Shown piece by piece: positions 10,049 to 21,224 of a DNA stretch of 64,000 bases (its first letter is position 1; each line of letters begins with the position of its first letter). A model generated the notes under the pieces. The model saw only the letters and a program-made list of their open reading frames with translations, searched no databases and was not told the origin of the DNA. Position numbers and translations under genes: made by a program. The stretch is from Allolobophora icterica (Eukaryota; Annelida; Clitellata; Crassiclitellata; Lumbricidae): assembly GCA_963556255.1 (NCBI GenBank), contig OY744605.1, forward strand, positions 5,496,881-5,560,880, given 5' to 3'.

Positions 10049-10887
10049 CCCTCAAAATCTTGGGGCGGCCCTCTGTTAAAAGAAGTTATCCATACCTGGC
10101 TTAAGTTACATGTATGTAGACCAAAGTGCGGTTATGCAATTAGAACATTAAAGAATATACTTACTTGCTTAACTCATAAATTTTTGTGTTATTGTTAATT
10201 CTGTTAACTACTTAATGTTTAGTTTAATTGATTTTAAACTGCAGAAAAGATATTTATATACTGATACTGTGGTTCGCCTGTGCTGTCAAGTGCATACTGC
10301 ATGAATATCAAACATTGTACCCGCTGATTCGATTCGAGATTCGATTCGAATTCGAACATTTATCCCCGATTCGACTCGAGATTCGATTCGACGGAAAATT
10401 TGCGATTCGCAGGACCCTACTCTATAACTGATGGTTAGTTAATATTTTACAATGCTACTTGTGTCGTAAGAAAGATGATTGGCTTCGGGCTCCTCCTTTC
10501 TGCACTGTTCGGACTGGCGCCACCAGAACGAGCAGTGGCAGATTTGAAAGTGGCGGTTGGAGGCTACTCTTTAACGACGCAGTGTGGTAACAGAGATGAT
10601 TAGCGTCAGCATGCTCCTTTTGGCCAGGCATGGGACTGGAACTACCACATTGCCGTCAGCGGTAGAGTTTAAACGATGGTACGGATGCAGAGTTTAACGA
10701 CGTCAGCAAAAGTATTATTAAGGTAGTAATTTCCAGTGCTTAAGGACATTATAGCCGTTGACTGATTGGTTAACGACACTTGTTATCATAACAAAGATGA
10801 TTAGCGTAGCCTTCGATCTTTATCCAGGCTTGGAACGTGAAGGGTAGGAACGGAGTTACAATAAACGTCTAGCCATATCACACACAC
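10049..10887. repeat. ATTCG minisatellite and tandem 'GATGATTAGCGTC' repeats
   Basis: 10321-10412 is a degenerate ATTCGATTCGAG minisatellite. 10440-10860 has three or four units, about 130 bp apart, of 'ACAAAGATGATTAGCGTC...CCAGGCTTGGGACTGGCAC'. The same units occur at 16.4, 20.8-21.2, 41.8, 51.9-52.2, 60.0 and 61.4 kb and inverted at 53.95 and 61.8 kb. No exon seen. Confidence 0.6.
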
Positions 10888-11160
10888 TTCTCCCAATTTT
10901 GTCTGGGCACTCAATTCAGGGCAGTAGGTTTCCAACTATCTCTTGCTTCTGCTTTTAAGTTCGCCCTTACTTCTGCCTCCGGGTCGCTATATTCTACATA
11001 ATCTTTAACTCCTTTGATAATATGGCTTTATTCCTAGCTTTATTTCTGTTATAGATAGTGTATTTTTAAAATCCAGAATGGAATGCGCTTGTGTTTACTA
11101 TTTGATAAGGAGACATTATTCTAGTTCATTCTCTTACAAGATGTTTAATTTAGAATGTTT
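10888..11160 (-). pseudogene. I-type LINE endonuclease-RT linker fragment
   Basis: The minus strand of this repeated block, best seen near 21.3 kb, reads RIPFWNN-CTEAI-NRNKA then LKDYVEYK-QEAVVR. This is the W-W/F-N...C...R segment between endonuclease and RT in I/Jockey LINEs. This copy is frameshifted. Related fragments lie at 21.2, 23.5, 26.6 and 52.2 kb. Confidence 0.6.
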
Positions 11161-11881
11161 CGTTATTATTGTTGGTGGTAAGATTTGATGTAGCGATTGA
11201 ACTAAGCTGCCGTTTATTTATGGCTTGGTCATAAAACTTTTAAAGGTATCTATAAGAGCAATGCAATAGGATTCTGAATTGCGTTTTAAAGGTGTCTAAT
11301 GAGAACACTCCATTGACCACGTTGAACGCCTTCGCTATTCAATGTCTAAGGTAAAGGTGAACCAACGTGGTGGTGCGTTATGTCTATATTTCACTGACTG
11401 CGGTTTCGAGTCTGCTTAAAGGACTCCGCGTCTATTATTCAGAATTACTGAACTTGTGCGAGTTAGATGTACGACAAATATATTAACAAATAATAAATAA
11501 ATATAAAAATAACAAAATAAAAAATAACCAGTTTCTGAATCAGTCATTTGATCAATCAATAAATCAGTCAAACTGCAAATCGATGAAATAGTCAATAAAT
11601 AATTATTATATCAGCCGAACAGTTAGAATCAATCAATCAATTTGTCAATCAAATTGGCATATGTGCTTTCTTCCAGGAAATAAGTAATTAATAAAAAAAA
11701 TCAGTCATTCAGTCGAATAGGAATTTGTTTACATATACAAATCAACCAGTCAAAAAAGAAAAGTGTCAGAATATATTTCTCAATGCAGGCAGCGGTTGGC
11801 CACACTAATCGTGATTTTATTTCAGACACTTAATGCCAAACAGATTCATATGTCTGATATTAGCAGACACTTCGTTGTCGG
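11161..11881. repeat. P-module flank with tRNA-like SINE head
   Basis: 11215-11330 carries TTTTAAAGGTATCTATAAGAG units. 11345-11430 has a tRNA-like head (GTGGTGCGTTATGTC and GGTTTCGAGTCTGC). 11500-11750 is AT-rich with AATCAATCAGTCAAT strings. 11790-11880 is TTTATTTCAGACACTTAATG...GCAGACACTTCGTTG. The same order lies before the PAN exons at 24.5 and 53.3 kb, so it is part of a duplicated module. Confidence 0.6.
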
Positions 11882-12104
11882 TTACAGTTTGCACCAGTAG
11901 GCCAATTTGTTTAACCAAACAAACGACGCGTTCTCGATGACGTATTTCTGGTGGACGTCACTTCCTGGCTGACAGTAGATCAGCTGACAGAGGCCATCTA
12001 CCGGTCGATGGTTGAACGACCGGCAGTTGATGTCTAGTAGGGATCGGCCACACTCAACTTCCGACGAACTGCGTGATGCCGAGCCAATGAGACACTCATT
12101 TGAG
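11882..12104 (-). pseudogene. PAN/apple-like exon, copy P1
   Basis: The minus strand reads SSSEVECG-SLLDINCRSFNH then GLCQLIYCQPGSDV, ASFVWLNKLAYWCKL and stop. The spacing E-C-x(4-5)-LLDINC-x-SF and the later C-x-L-x-x-C fit PAN/apple-type domains, which bind proteins or sugars on the outside of cells. All four copies in the window stop at the same place after YW-KL, so this looks like a true C-terminal exon. The proposed acceptor is CATTACAG at 12105-12112. This copy has lost one cysteine (CGRSLL against CGLRCLL in others) and is one base shorter near its start. Domain call is by pattern only. Confidence 0.6.
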
Positions 12105-12318
12105 CTGTAATGAGCACACGCAACGTAAACTGTCGTTGGAAAGATGAGAAGGCGAGGCAGATGACTGATCATTCGCCCTCATATGCAGAGCCTAAGAAAA
12201 TGATGTCACTAACATTTCATACTGACGGCTGCTGTCAGAAGAGCGTAACGGACCACTCTGTTTTTTACTTCTTGTCATAGGACAATTGTAAGGAATGCTG
12301 TAAAGAAAAAGAAGAATC
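12105..12318. other. P-module upstream flank, no gene seen
   Basis: Unclassified sequence between the PAN exon and the LINE target site. Confidence 0.4.
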
Positions 12319-13062
12319 TGCCTGTACTTTTATTATTATTCCAAAGTTTAACGTCGTCCTTTGGCAACAATGGCCGTTGACGACAATTCACAAATACAAT
12401 TTCTAGAAAACGATAAACTTATAGTGCCCGTATAACACCATGTAAAGGTGTCAAACATAAGCTTACAATGTCAGTAATGTCACATCACCCAAAGCAACAT
12501 ATCTAATGTTATTTATAATACACATAGCTATAAAATGTTCCGACGCAAACCAAACAGTACTTCGCAACTATTGTCACTCGCTAGAAATATTTAAACAACT
12601 TCAGACATAAATGCACAGCACATATGATTATAATTATGACATTATATTCCCATTCTATTATTGAAATGTTTAATTGATCATTTCTTATTCCTCAGTTCAA
12701 TGAGATCTTATAGCAATATGTACCACTACAATCATATCATGTATGAAATAGTACCAATCTCACATACATCATGCATATTAAATGAAACGTATGGTTATAC
12801 CAAGTACCTTTCCTCAAAGAAACTGCTCAGGTACTAAACACACTCAAGTACAAATCTCATCAACCAACAAAGCATAAAATTATATGAGCATAATAATTAC
12901 AATTGTTTCAAGTTTGATATTAATGCATTCAAGATTGCATTATAATAATGTAATAATTAATACAATAAAATAAAATGCACAAGGAAAAGACTAATTAAAA
13001 TTACAGATAAAAAAATAAAAATAAAATAAAACTATTTACATTAGCAAACTTAGCATATCTCT

Positions 13063-13702
13063 TTACAGAATTTGACCTTTAATAATTAGTTTAAGTACCC
13101 TATACACTTCATTTTGTAATATATTTACTGTTAAAAGGGTTGAAATAGAAATGTCCCTTTTATACAATTGACATTTATCTCCAAACAACTTCGATATATC
13201 TTCTTTTTTACACTCAAGTAGTAGGTGATGAATAGTCTCCTTGACCTGACAGGTATCACATAAACCACTTGAATGTCGTTTTATAATAAACAGCCTTTGA
13301 TTAGTATTCGCGACTCCCAGACGTAACCTAGAAATTTGGACTTCCTTATGCCTATAGGGTTCTAAATATTTAATATCTGTACTTACAATTGGACAAATAG
13401 ATTTATAAAAATGACCTCTATTATCGTTAGTATATTCTAATTGCCATTTATTTACTATATACAGTTTCATTAAAGTAAAAATTTCTGAAAGTTCAAGATA
13501 ATTAGTAGAATTAATATGATCAATACTCAGGGCTTCTTTAGCCAAAGTATCTGCTCGATCATTACCTGTCAGGTCAATGTGACTTGGGATCCAAATAAAT
13601 CTTATTTGATTGGAATTTAGTCTGTTAATCAGAGACAATAGTTCATTCAATAAATTAGGTCTAGACTGAGAATAAGACTCCTTAATTGACGTAAGAACAC
13701 TC
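13063..13702 (-). CDS. I-type LINE ORF2 C-terminal part (RNase H end, CCHC)
   Basis: Continues the frame broken by the RTE-like insertion. Reads RFIWIPSHIDLTGNDRADTL (last RNase H motif with the His and Asp), then the C-terminal knuckle CDTCQVKETIHHLLLEC. Almost identical to the copy at 45.9 kb (for example KLFGDKC against KLLGDKC). Confidence 0.85.
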
Positions 13703-14090
13703 TTCTTCTTCTTTATGTTCTCTGCTCACTGGCAGGTTCGTATGACCAATGACGCCATCGTTCTCTGTCTTGCGCTCTTCTCTTCAGTCCACTGTATCCT
13801 TCTTCTTTTGTCATCATCCAGTCCAGCAGCATTGCCCTCGGTCTTCCTCGCGTCTTTTCCCCCTCCATCCTTCCCTCCATGATGTCTCTTAACAGTGTCT
13901 CACTCCTTAGGATGTGCCCGATCCATTTCCTTTGTCGTCCGCGTATAGTACTTATGAGTGATCTTTGCTCTTCTACCATTTGCAGGATTTCCTCGTTCGT
14001 CCTCCGTTCCGCCCAGCTAACTCTCTCCATTCTGCGCCACACCCACATCTCGAAGGCCTCCAATCTTTTTATGTCGTCCTGCCTCATTGA
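13703..14090 (-). mobile_element. RTE-like LINE 3' fragment nested in the I-type LINE
   Basis: 388 bp with a 7 bp target duplication AACACTC (13696-13702 and 14091-14097). The minus strand reads [58 protein letters not shown], and EPASEQRT with stop. This is the standard C-terminus of RTE-type LINE proteins. A short GAA-rich tail lies at the left end. It is intact in frame, so both host and insert are young. Confidence 0.85.
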
Positions 14091-14097
14091 AACACTC

Positions 14098-14866
14098 AAT
14101 GAATCAGAAAACAATGCAAATTGACAATTCTTATAACATTCTGAGTTTAAAATCCATTTTACAGTTTCTATAATTGCAGTCAACTCTGCTGCATAAATAC
14201 TGGAGCCATTACATAATCTAAATTTTTTATCTATATTTAAACTTGGTACTGTAAAGGCAGCAGAAACAAATTCATCTACCTTTGACCCATCAGTATAGAT
14301 ATGTATGTAAGAGTTGTACTTAGAAACTAATTCCAAAGCAGATTGCTTTAAATATTCTGGATGATCAGTTTTCTTATTTATTAATTTATTCAAAGTTAAG
14401 TCAACCTCTACTTGTTTGTTACACCAAGGAGGTTCAGATGGGAAAGTAGGGCCAATAATAGATGTATTAAGTGAAGAAAAGAATTCAGAAGTACGAGTAT
14501 AAATGGAATGCTCCCTACTCTCAGGTGTCCTAAAAACATTTGTCCAGTGGTTCTCCATTGTTGCTGTATTTATGTGAAATTTATTACCCAAAATTTTAGT
14601 CCCACATTTTATTGAATTTTGGAGTCGTCTTAAATGAAGAGGCAACTCTCCACATTCATTTTGAAGTGCTGCAGCTGCAGTACCCTTAGGGGCTCCACAA
14701 CATAATCTAAGTGCCTCAGTTTGGATACAAGAGAGTTTATTTAGGTGCGATTTACAAGCAGAAGAATAAGCAACGTCACCATAATCTAAAATAGACCTAA
14801 TTAATGCCCTATATATGGTTAGGAGAGTTTTCTTACAAGCTCCCCAACCATAGCCACTGATGGCTC
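14098..14866 (-). CDS. I-type LINE ORF2 middle part (post-RT to RNase H)
   Basis: Reads [39 protein letters not shown], then [20 protein letters not shown] and [10 protein letters not shown]. The frame runs into the nested RTE-like insertion after FSDSLSV. The 5' truncation point is at 14866, so the RT domain itself is missing. Confidence 0.85.
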
Positions 14867-14876
14867 TGCCTGTACT

Positions 14877-14960
14877 GTTCGGCTACTTCTTATTTATATG
14901 GCCATTCACACCTTAGGAAAGGTGTGTAAGATAATGAATTTCTTCCTTATCTTCTTCTTC

Positions 14961-15047
<87 letters not shown>

Positions 15048-15120
15048 GTCGTCGTCGTCGTCGTCGTCGTCGTCATCATCATCATCATCATCATCAATAA
15101 ACTCTGAATTTCGTGTACAG
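14877..15120. repeat. (ATC)n(GTC)n microsatellite
   Basis: 14953-15095: CATCAT repeats, then nine or so CGT, then CATCAT again. It gives spurious poly-Ile, poly-Met and poly-Asp frames. It ends just before a TTTCGTGTACAG splice acceptor. Confidence 0.9.
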
Positions 15121-15405
15121 GCAGCAAACATCTCCTCTAGTGGTAACCCTACCCTTCACCTGAACATACCCCGTCCGAGTACCACCCGTGGTCGAAGCGA
15201 CTCGTGTCCGGAGAGCCCTCGCTACAGCCCCGATCCATCGAGCCTCTGCCAACCATTAGGCCTACCATTCCAGAGACCGCGAACGGAGAGTAGGCCACAA
15301 AAGAGCTTCAGCCGGTTTCTCGTCGACAGAGTTCGTGGTATTTAAAGCCAGCGCTTCCTTCTCCACCGGCAACGTACCTGGAGTTGGAGAGCGAATCCGA
15401 TGCAG
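15121..15405 (+). pseudogene. EGFR-like C-tail exon A, copy 1 (10-nt deletion)
   Basis: After the acceptor TTTCGTGTACAG the frame reads AANISSSGNPTLHLNI, DSCPESPRYSPDPSSLCQPL, then SSWYLKPALPSPPATYLELE and SESDA, with a donor GCAG|GTATT in phase 1. RYS-DP, YLKP and TYLE sites resemble the phosphotyrosine tails of ErbB receptors. Compared with copy A2 (30.3 kb) there is a 10-base deletion after CGGCCACAA-equivalent sequence, which breaks the frame between the two halves. Length 285 would be 295 without it, giving phase 0 in and phase 1 out. The exit phase matches exon B. Confidence 0.65.
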
Positions 15406-15844
15406 GTATTAACACAACGCCAAGTGTTGCACACCGTTAGCGGGTATAATACTGAATGTCTGTCTGTCTGTCTGTCGATCGGTCGGTCTGCCTGTCCGCC
15501 TGTTCGTCTGTCTATGTCTGTCTGATATCTCTCTGTCTTTGACTGTCTGCAATCTGTTTGTTTGTGTGTCAACTGGTCTCTGGTGTGTGTGTGTGTGTGT
15601 GTGTGTTTGTGTGTTTGTGTGCGTGTGTTTGTGTGTGTTTGTGTGTGTGTGTGTGTGTGTTTGTGTGTTTGTGTGCGTGTGTTTGTGTGAGGGTTGTTCT
15701 GGTATTTCTGGAGGTGGTAGTATTTGTCCAGTTGTGGTCGAGGTATTTTATATAAATGTATGTATGAATCGAATGCGCTCAATGTGTGAAGAAATAAAGA
15801 TTTATTTTCGACATTCTTGTTTCATTTTCTGCTGGTTCTTTCAG
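15406..15844. repeat. intron with (GTCT)n and (GT)n arrays
   Basis: 15455-15530 GTCTGTCT, 15585-15690 TGTGTGTTTGTGTG. The equivalent intron at 30.6-30.7 kb also carries GTCT repeats, so the two regions are paralogous. It ends in a strong acceptor (CTGCTGGTTCTTTCAG). Confidence 0.85.
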
Positions 15845-15993
15845 GTGACGGGCCACCGGAAGTCGGCGTCACAGCAGCGGAAGCTGACCAATATGACGGC
15901 CAAGATGACGACAGAAACCCTTCACTTCCGCCCGCCATAACTGTTACTAACCCCGAGTACTTTAATCAGTCTTCCGTGGTATGCCAGTCTTAG
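15845..15993 (+). CDS. EGFR-like C-tail exon B, copy 1
   Basis: Starts in phase 1 after TTCTTTCAG; joined to exon A the split codon is G|GT (Gly). Reads DGPPEVGVTAAEADQYDG, then LPPAITVTNPEYFNQSS and a stop at 15991. NPEYFNQ holds both an NPxY (PTB-type) and a YxN (Grb2 SH2-type) site, as at the tail ends of ErbB receptors. An extra C after NQSS makes it stop earlier than the 50.4 kb copy. The alternative basic reading frame (VTGHRKSASQQ...) is less likely because the three copies keep the acidic frame and the NPEYFNQ end. Confidence 0.65.
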
Positions 15994-16395
15994 TAGAAGC
16001 ATTATTGATTGACTGAGTTTTACTGTAATGTCTGAAAACACCATACATCATGGTGTGGCTATAACTCTCTCAGCGTAAACCGTCTGGTGTCAAAGCATAT
16101 TCAAATTCGCCTGTTGCCAGAAAATTCGGCCTAACCTGCTTTATTTCTAGACAGTTGAGCACTTTGACTGCGTTAAGTTTGTTCTTATCAGACATTTGTT
16201 CACTCTGTTCGAATGTGAACTGAACTCTAACTAAATAGGAAAATTGTGAAATCTGCCGATGAAAGGTAGTCTGGTAAAGACACAGAGCCTCAGCAAGGTC
16301 AGTATAAAAGGTGTTTTATAAAAGTATTGCATTATCAACTGTTTAGCGACGGCTTGTGACTGTTTCGTCTCTGTAATTGGCGATAATGAAGGTAG
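15994..16395 (+). other. 3' flank of receptor tail, copy 1
   Basis: 15994-16225 is clearly paralogous to 50530-50810 (shared CTGAAAACACCATACAT and CCAGAAAATTCGGCCTAA-like stretches). 16310-16390 (CTGTTTAGCGAC...CTCTGTAATTGG) also occurs at 31.06 and 51.15 kb. It may be 3' UTR of the receptor. Confidence 0.5.
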
Positions 16396-17479
16396 TTGCT
16401 ATTTTACGTGTCATGACGAAGATGACTAGCGTCGCCCTCCTTCTTTACCCAGGCTTCGGACTGGCACCATCGGAAAACAGCCATAGTGAAGTTGGCATCC
16501 TGATGTCTAAAGCATTTACCTTAAAATATTCCAGCCGTTTGGTTGCGCCTCTATTTAACGACCAAGCATGAGAAAATGGCGCTAAACAATTGGTGATGAA
16601 GGACTTGCTCTAGCTAGATCCCTTCAGGACTAGATTAATATTTACATTAATTATGATTTATTATTAATAATCAATTCTAATTCTAGTTAAATATTATTAA
16701 TAAACTGAGATTAATTAATTAATTGATATTAATCGTTATTAAAATTAATAATATTAATTATTAATTATATATTATTACTTATAATAACAAAATTTACGTC
16801 AAAATATGTGTAGTTAAAATTTTTGAATCTGTTCTTTCATCCGTTCGTTACCGTGCTATCTTCAGGAGCTGCAATATGCCAAAATAATTTCTGTCGACGT
16901 CAACAGCATTTCTTGCTAAAAGATGTCATTAAACTGGGGTCCATCCATTGGCTTGGTTCCCTGTGTTGGGTCTTGTCGAAGCGCCTTTCCTAGACACCTT
17001 TAAATTTGAACGAATCAAAATTATATAGGCAAGGGAAACAGGGCCAACCTTATGGCGCTCTACTTAGACACCTTTAAAATGATGTTAATCCGTGCTATGT
17101 AAGGATGGCCGCGTTCACTGTAGTTGACTGATCGCAACTTTAGCTCCACTCATATTCTGTTATTGCCAAAGCGAAACAGCGTTGTTAAAAAACAACTAAC
17201 TAATAATATTACACATGCGATTTATTGTTTCCCGACCGTTGTAAACACTTTTCTTTAACACGTTTAAAATGTTATCAACTAATGCTGTCTGCAAATAACA
17301 CGGTTAACATCATATTATTTTCTAACAGAACTAATTTTTTATGGTTTTAAAGACGTCAACGGCCTTCGCAGCTACAGCATGTCGTTTTACAATGGATTAA
17401 TATTACATCACGTATTTGCAAACACGTAGTTAACTGTCATTCTCGATATTGAGCTAACTACGGCTGGGTTTTGATGCCT

Positions 17480-17511
<32 letters not shown>

Positions 17512-17579
17512 GAACATTTTTAACGAGCCAAAAATTCAAACAGAAATGCGAATCTGAGGCGAGGTACCAGTTATTTGTT
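16396..17579. repeat. dispersed repeats, AT-rich block, no gene seen
   Basis: 16400-16560 is one 'GATGACTAGCGTCGCCCTCC' unit. 16620-16800 is a TTAATTATTA-rich block. 16890-16945 and 17345-17395 are GACGTCAACGGCC-type tails. 17000-17110 holds TAGACACCTTTAAA units. 17487-17508 is (ATT)n. Confidence 0.5.
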
Positions 17580-17730
17580 TCAACGCCTCTCCATCGTTAT
17601 TCAACGTTTCAACGCAGTCGCCTTCCACAGCACTTACGTTTTCCCAGATCTTGACCAGGACGGTCATTAATTAGTATCTTACACCTGAGGGATCACATAT
17701 ACCTCGGGTAAAAAATATAATAATAAGACG
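17580..17730 (+). mobile_element. endonuclease-type LINE 3' end fragment
   Basis: TTCAACGTTTCAACGCAGTC...CTTGACCAGGACGGTCATTAATTAGTATCTT then the 3' hairpin CACCTGAGGGATC...ATACCTCGGGTAAAAAA and a few TAA. It matches 55410-55545 closely. Confidence 0.75.
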
Positions 17731-18299
17731 ATTCATATATCGCTGCATTTGTGATATAATATATGATAGTTATATTATATTAATTAAAATAATACTATTT
17801 ACGTCAACGGCATTGGATGCCATAAGATGTTTCGTTATAACTGTTGGATCCGTTCATTTATCCGTTCGTTACAGCGCCATTCTTAGACACCTTTAAAACG
17901 TTGTTAATCTGTATTATGTAATCATGGGACAATATAGACAATTAATTCTTTTTCGACTTTGGACGTAATTATATTTTATAAATGAACTTATAAGCTTACT
18001 GATCATTAAACTTTAAAGACGTCAACGGCGCTTGTAGCTATATATAGGACGTCGTTAAACAATGGATTAATAATTATTACATCAAATATTTGTCAGCATA
18101 TTATAGTTCAATGTTATTCTCGATATTGACCTTATTGCAGTTAGGTTATTAAAACCCAACTGTAATAAGGTCAATATCAAGAATAACATTATGTATTATT
18201 ATTATTATTATTATTATTATCAATGATTGTGAACAGTTTTAACGTGCGCAAAGTCATACAGAAGCGCGAATCTGAGGCGCGGTTAGTCAGTCGCCAGAT
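17731..18299. repeat. tail-hairpin repeats and an inverted pair
   Basis: 17800-17850 and 18012-18060 are GTCAACGGC...TTAAAC tails. 18110-18192 holds an inverted repeat: ATGTTATTCTCGATATTGACCTTATTGCAGTT against AACTGTAATAAGGTCAATATCAAGAATAACAT. 18194-18221 is (ATT)n. Confidence 0.6.
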
Positions 18300-18545
18300 G
18301 AAGAGCAAAAACATATCTAGATTTTTGAAAGCCATCGAGAATTAGTGAGTTTTGAGGTGTTTTTGAATGAAGAAGAAGAGGTCGAGCAACGGATAAATAT
18401 TGGTAGCTGGTTCCATTCCTTGAGGGCTGCAACACGAAATGCACGAGATCCCATAGCAACGCTACTTCTAGGCTCAACTGAAGACCGCGGACTGCGTGGC
18501 GGGATGCAAGGAGAGGGTAGTGGTTGAATGTTGGTAGACATCGGC
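18300..18545 (-). pseudogene. L2/CR1-type LINE C-terminal fragment
   Basis: The minus strand reads SVAMGSRAFRVAALKEWNQL then PIFIRCSTSSSSFKN. This is the RAFRVAAPxxWNxLP block that ends L2/CR1-type LINE proteins. Truncated at both ends. Confidence 0.6.
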
Positions 18546-18686
18546 GCGATAGAAGTTATTAATTACAAGTAACTATAATTATAACTGTTATTGTAATAGT
18601 AACTGAACATTAATATAGCGCCACTCAAAGAGCAAAACCAATCAGAGGCATTCACTGCGATAGCCTTATATGGTGCTAAATATATG

Positions 18687-18805
18687 GTTGCCTCGTTCTC
18701 GGTCTCACTGTCGTTCTTATACTTCTTCTTCGACGGCAAGTTGCCAAGACCGAGGAAAAGAAACTGCGACTGACGGCCAAACTGACCGGAATAGTCGAGT
18801 GCGAG
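18687..18805 (+). pseudogene. EGFR-like transmembrane/juxtamembrane exon, copy T2 (5'-truncated)
   Basis: The 3' two thirds of the exon: GCLVLGLTVVLILLLRRQ, then VAKTEEKKLRLTAKLTGIVE and CE before a GC-type donor (GAG|GCAAGT). The hydrophobic run followed by RRQ is a transmembrane stop-transfer segment; the LTAKLTGIVECE stretch fits ErbB juxtamembrane regions (AGLEDCEP-like in invertebrates). The exon start and acceptor have been replaced by unrelated sequence ending TATGGTGCTAAATATAT. Against T3 and T4 most changes are synonymous. Confidence 0.65.
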
Positions 18806-19571
18806 GCAAGTGGACAATCACTTAAATGGCCTGGAAGAGTCTTCCCAGTCCCTCCGACAAGAGCTTCTTGTCCTCTCCCCTCTTCAGTTCCGTGGACGCT
18901 TGAAAACCTTTCTATTTGCCTGTTTTGGCAGTGATGCGGGTCGAGAGCGCCGCTGATTTGAGTGGCGCAATATAAATGTTCAATTACAATTGCAAATACA
19001 ATTACAATTACAAGTGGATAGTAATATTTAAAAGGCGCTATATCAATGCATGGACACATACAAGCGAGGTTATGATAGGCACGTATTAATAGAATTCCAT
19101 ATTACATTTTGATATCTTCTACTGCGCCGTTATCATCAGTCGATGTTAAGTTAAATCCCAATGGAAAGGAAAATCCATTGTCGAAGAAGAAGAATCCTGG
19201 TGGAAATCCAACAGAACTATCAGAGACTAAGTAATTCTGCTAATGAACAATTAGGCTACTATTAATTAAATCAGAGAAACGAGATGAGTCTTACATTTTA
19301 ACCTGAATTGATAAAATAAAAGAGTTAACAGAAAGAACTGAATAGGAAAAAAGAGAATATCAAAGCTTTGTACCATCGACCGGAAATGGTAATGGTAATT
19401 GCAGATTTATATAGCACCACTTCAAGACAGACTCATCACAGGCACTAACGACCTAAGAAAATGAAACCACGATCGATCAAAATGGTTTACAGGCGGAAAA
19501 AGGGAAGAAATGCCCGAGACCACAGCACTGTTTGGGTACGTGGTACAAAAGTAGTTTCACCGCATCACAAG
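18806..19571. other. receptor module intron, copy T2
   Basis: 19000-19135 (AAAAGGCGCTATATC...GAATTCCATATTACATTTTGAT...CTACTGCGCCGTT) matches 37.3-37.44 kb and 5.2-5.39 kb. 19380-19480 also matches 37.62-37.71 kb (CCGGAAATGGTAA...AGACTCATCACAG). No exon seen. Confidence 0.55.
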
Positions 19572-19736
19572 CAGGGGCGTCTACACCATGGAAACCGTGA
19601 AGCAAATGCTCCTTCCAAGAAACATATAATAGGGAAGTTCGGTAAGTGAATGTGCCATCATTAACGGGCGAAGGAAGGGGAAGGGGAAGAGGAGGGGAAG
19701 TTGTTCCAATAACTTGGAGTGGGGTAAACGCCTCTG
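19572..19736. mobile_element. hAT-type MITE (CAGGGGCGTCTA family), copy 2
   Basis: Starts CAGGGGCGTCTACACC and ends TAAACGCCTCTG. It is flanked by a perfect 8 bp duplication ATCACAAG (19564-19571 and 19737-19744). Body matches copies at 9758 and 49436. Confidence 0.9.
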
Positions 19737-19744
19737 ATCACAAG

Positions 19745-20435
19745 AGTATCACAGGAGTATCACAGCTTCCATTAATAGGGTACGGTACCATGAGTATATG
19801 AATGTCCTTAAAGAATAGGTCGGAGGGATTACACTTGATTGGGATAAATTGGATTGGATTTTATTTAATTTGATTGCATTTACATTGAATTGGATTATGT
19901 TTCCTATTCGATAGGGAGATAATATTATTTTCAGAGTAGTAGGCTGTCACAGCATCACAAGAGTATCACAGCATCCATTAAATCCATGAGTGGATTAGAT
20001 TGGTTTGAACTTGGTTGCATTAAGATTGGATTAGATTAGATTGGACCAGATGAGTAAGTATCCACTTAAAACTATTCTCTAGATACTCGCGGTGAAGCAA
20101 CAACTTAAATCTGGTAGTTAATAATTCAATAATTCAACACCTCTTTTAACTGTGATATTTGCTCTACAAGTGAAAGCAAAAGAACGGTCTTACGTTGTTC
20201 TCCGGATAGCATTTTAGTAGTAGAATTAATAGTAGTAGTAGCCGTAACGCGACCATACCGCTATAAGAGTGCTGACAAAAGATATTCTTGGATGGACGTC
20301 TGAAGAATTTATAGGAAGAATTTACATTTTAAAAAAGTGTCTTCGATTATCTACAAGCATTGCGTTAACCGGATGGTGAATTGTAGACGCCTTTTTTATG
20401 AGTTTTTCTATTCCTACAAATAAGCTTGACACAAG
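19745..20435. repeat. receptor module intron with GATTGGATT repeats
   Basis: 19840-20060 is rich in GATTGGATTAGATT, as at 5.4 and 37.8 kb. 20080-20200 repeats 'TAGATACTCGCGG...ACACCTCTTTTAAC' seen at 5.5 and 37.87-37.93 kb. After 20215 the module breaks off; the kinase exon found at the matching place in the 5-6 kb copy is absent. Confidence 0.55.
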
Positions 20436-20620
20436 GGATGCCTATGTTAGTTCTTTCTCTAGTCTAGTAGAACGTTAGAGGTTAAAGTTGGGGACCACAA
20501 GGATCGATCACTTCTCCCTTACGTTTCCTAATTGTGATTAATGATATACCATCTGGTTTGGATAATAGTATTGAAACGACACTGTTTGCAGATAATGGCT
20601 TCATATAATTATGTGGGACA
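20436..20620 (+). pseudogene. I/Jockey-type RT fragment
   Basis: One frame reads GPQGSITSPLRFLIVINDIP then TTLFADNG. These are RT motifs B (PQGS) and C (FADD, here FADN). The second catalytic Asp is lost and stops lie nearby, so it is inactive. Flanks are too decayed to give the ends. Confidence 0.65.
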
Positions 20621-21224
20621 TCGCATTATTAAACAGTTAGAAAATAAAAAAACAAAATTCCTAAAAATACCTTTAACAAAATTAATGATGTAGCGAAAGT
20701 GATATTATAATATCAATTATTAAGACTGTATTACTATTTTTGCTAAAAAAATTAATGTGCCAAATATTCACGTAAAAAAGAAAGGGAAAATATCAAAATA
20801 AAAAAAATGCTGTGAAGGTTGATTGGCTAGTTGCTGTTCAACGACACTGTGTCATAGCAAAGATGATCAGCGACGCCCTCCTCGTTTCTCCAGGATTGGA
20901 ACTGGCACTGCCAGATCAGGAGCAGTTTGAGGACCTTGAACAAGTCCCTGTCTTTCGACTGCTGGTTAGTTACTACTTTACAACGCTGTGTCGTAACAAA
21001 GATGCTTCACGTCGGGCTCCTCTTTTATCTTAGTCTTGGGACTGGCACCACCAAAAGGATATACTTAGTAATAAACGATTGGTTGGTTAGTTTCTGTTTA
21101 ATGGCACCGTGTTATAACAAATATGACTAGCGTCACCCCTCCACCTTTCTCCAGGACTGGAACTGGAAATACCACTTCTAAAGTAGGAACGGAGTTATTA
21201 TAGACGTTTAGCCATATTCCACTC
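20621..21224. repeat. three tandem 'GATGATTAGCGTC' units
   Basis: Units start near 20812, 20956 and 21080, each with ACAAAGATG...CTCCAGGATTGGAACTGGCAC. 20640-20810 is A-rich and unclassified. Confidence 0.65.

Larger units (their letters stand above)
12329..14866 (-). mobile_element. I-type (RNase H-bearing) LINE, copy 1, 5'-truncated
   Basis: Flanked by a target duplication TGCCTGTACT (12319-12328 and 14867-14876). The 3' end at left is TTATTATTATTCCAAAG, followed by the tail hairpin GTTTAACGTCGTCC...GGCCGTTGACGAC. The 3' UTR is about 730 bp. The body is almost identical to the copy at 45163-48027. It is interrupted at 13703-14090 by an RTE-like fragment with its own target duplication. Confidence 0.9.

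Noticed and set aside
14098..14645. Single 310-residue protein combining RNase H and a basic C-terminus (13713-14645)
   Set aside because: It is a chance in-frame fusion of the I-type LINE with the nested RTE-like fragment; target duplications mark the junctions.
15845..15939. Basic frame VTGHRKSASQQRKLTNMTAK ending TAA
   Set aside because: The acidic frame keeps NPEYFNQ and matches the donor phase of exon A; the basic frame has no recognisable feature.
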